A stretch of DNA of 23,342 nt from Prevotellaceae bacterium UBA7028 (GTDB lineage Bacteria > Bacteroidota > Bacteroidia > Bacteroidales > Bacteroidaceae). This document shows positions 23,182-23,342 of this stretch, piece after piece; positions within the stretch are counted from its first letter, which is position 1; each line of letters opens with the position of its first letter. A model generated the notes under the pieces. It searched no databases. It was given only the letters and a program-made list of their open reading frames with translations, and was not told the DNA's origin. The translations under genes were made by a program, and so were the position numbers. The stretch is taken from NCBI GenBank assembly GCA_002494215.1, contig DLBF01000076.1, positions 1-23,342 on the forward strand, in the 5' to 3' direction.

Positions 23182-23342
23182 TTAGCAGAGCTTACGTGAG
23201 CCGTCACCAATAACAACGTCGATGACGATAGGCTTCTTGCCATACTTCTTCTCGAACTTCTCAACAACTGCTTTCTTGAAGTTGGGAGCAAGTTCATCAG
23301 CCACTAGGTTAATGGTACAGCCGCCGAAACCGCCGCCCATGA
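23182..23342 (-). CDS. galK: Galactokinase, C-terminal end (partial)
   Basis: Only the last 53 codons including the stop (TAA at 23184-23182) lie in the window. The visible part begins MGGGFGGCTINLV, the third conserved motif of the GHMP kinase fold (GxGxGG-type, near the phosphate site) in the version found in galactokinases. It ends with a basic region (EKFEKKYGKKP) and VIGDGSRKLC. GalK phosphorylates galactose in the Leloir pathway. It is transcribed toward tkt but ends at its own terminator. Confidence 0.88.
   Translation of the reverse strand, partial: MGGGFGGCTINLVADELAPNFKKAVVEKFEKKYGKKPIVIDVVIGDGSRKLC

Overview
The window looks like chromosomal DNA from a member of the Bacteroidales, most likely Prevotella or a close relative. 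The reasons are: repeated TTTG-N19-21-TAnnTTTG promoters (the Bacteroidetes sigma-ABfr type), weak Shine-Dalgarno signals, a DAHP synthase with a C-terminal chorismate mutase, and GC-rich palindromic and heptamer intergenic repeats. No phage, transposase, CRISPR array or rRNA was seen. Nearly all genes are core metabolism or housekeeping. The novelty lies in the RNA and repeat structures between and inside them.

Layout. 1-3880 (minus) is a phenylalanine/tyrosine operon: pheA, an aminotransferase, DAHP synthase-chorismate mutase and tyrA (cut by the window edge). It is preceded by a promoter and a leader that I read as a complete trp-type attenuator, with a Phe/Tyr-rich leader peptide, a pause hairpin, an antiterminator and a terminator. 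3930-5249 (minus) is a Cu/Zn-type permease with a C-terminal HMA domain whose linkers carry repeat-derived inserts. 5370-7043 (plus) holds an MTA/SAH nucleosidase and an EamA transporter. 7124-7210 is tRNA-Ser(CGA). 7301-9190 (plus) is a queuosine operon (yhhQ-queC-queF) behind a promoter and a preQ1-I riboswitch. 9187-10962 (minus) is dnaX, convergent with queF and sharing stop-codon bases with it. 11064-14210 (plus) is a run of an FtsB/DivIC-like protein, a small membrane protein, a DUF4369 lipoprotein, a PlsC-type acyltransferase and a stand-alone methionine-synthase reactivation domain. 14211-14503 is non-coding and holds four 21-bp tandem repeats and a nested inverted repeat. 14504-16564 (minus) is dihydroorotase and a Dpm1-like glycosyltransferase. 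16735-20392 (plus) is guaA and a membrane-bound CapD/WbpM-type sugar dehydratase. 20484-22952 (minus) is rpiB and transketolase. 23182-23342 (minus) is the 3' end of galactokinase.

How the genes work together. Transketolase and RpiB make pentose phosphates and erythrose 4-phosphate, the latter a DAHP synthase substrate. The aromatic operon takes chorismate to Phe and Tyr, apparently under control by charged Phe/Tyr tRNA. The queuosine operon imports or makes preQ0/preQ1 and is controlled by preQ1. The strongest candidate for an undescribed system is the Phe/Tyr leader-peptide attenuator at 3658-3880; the preQ1 switch is second.
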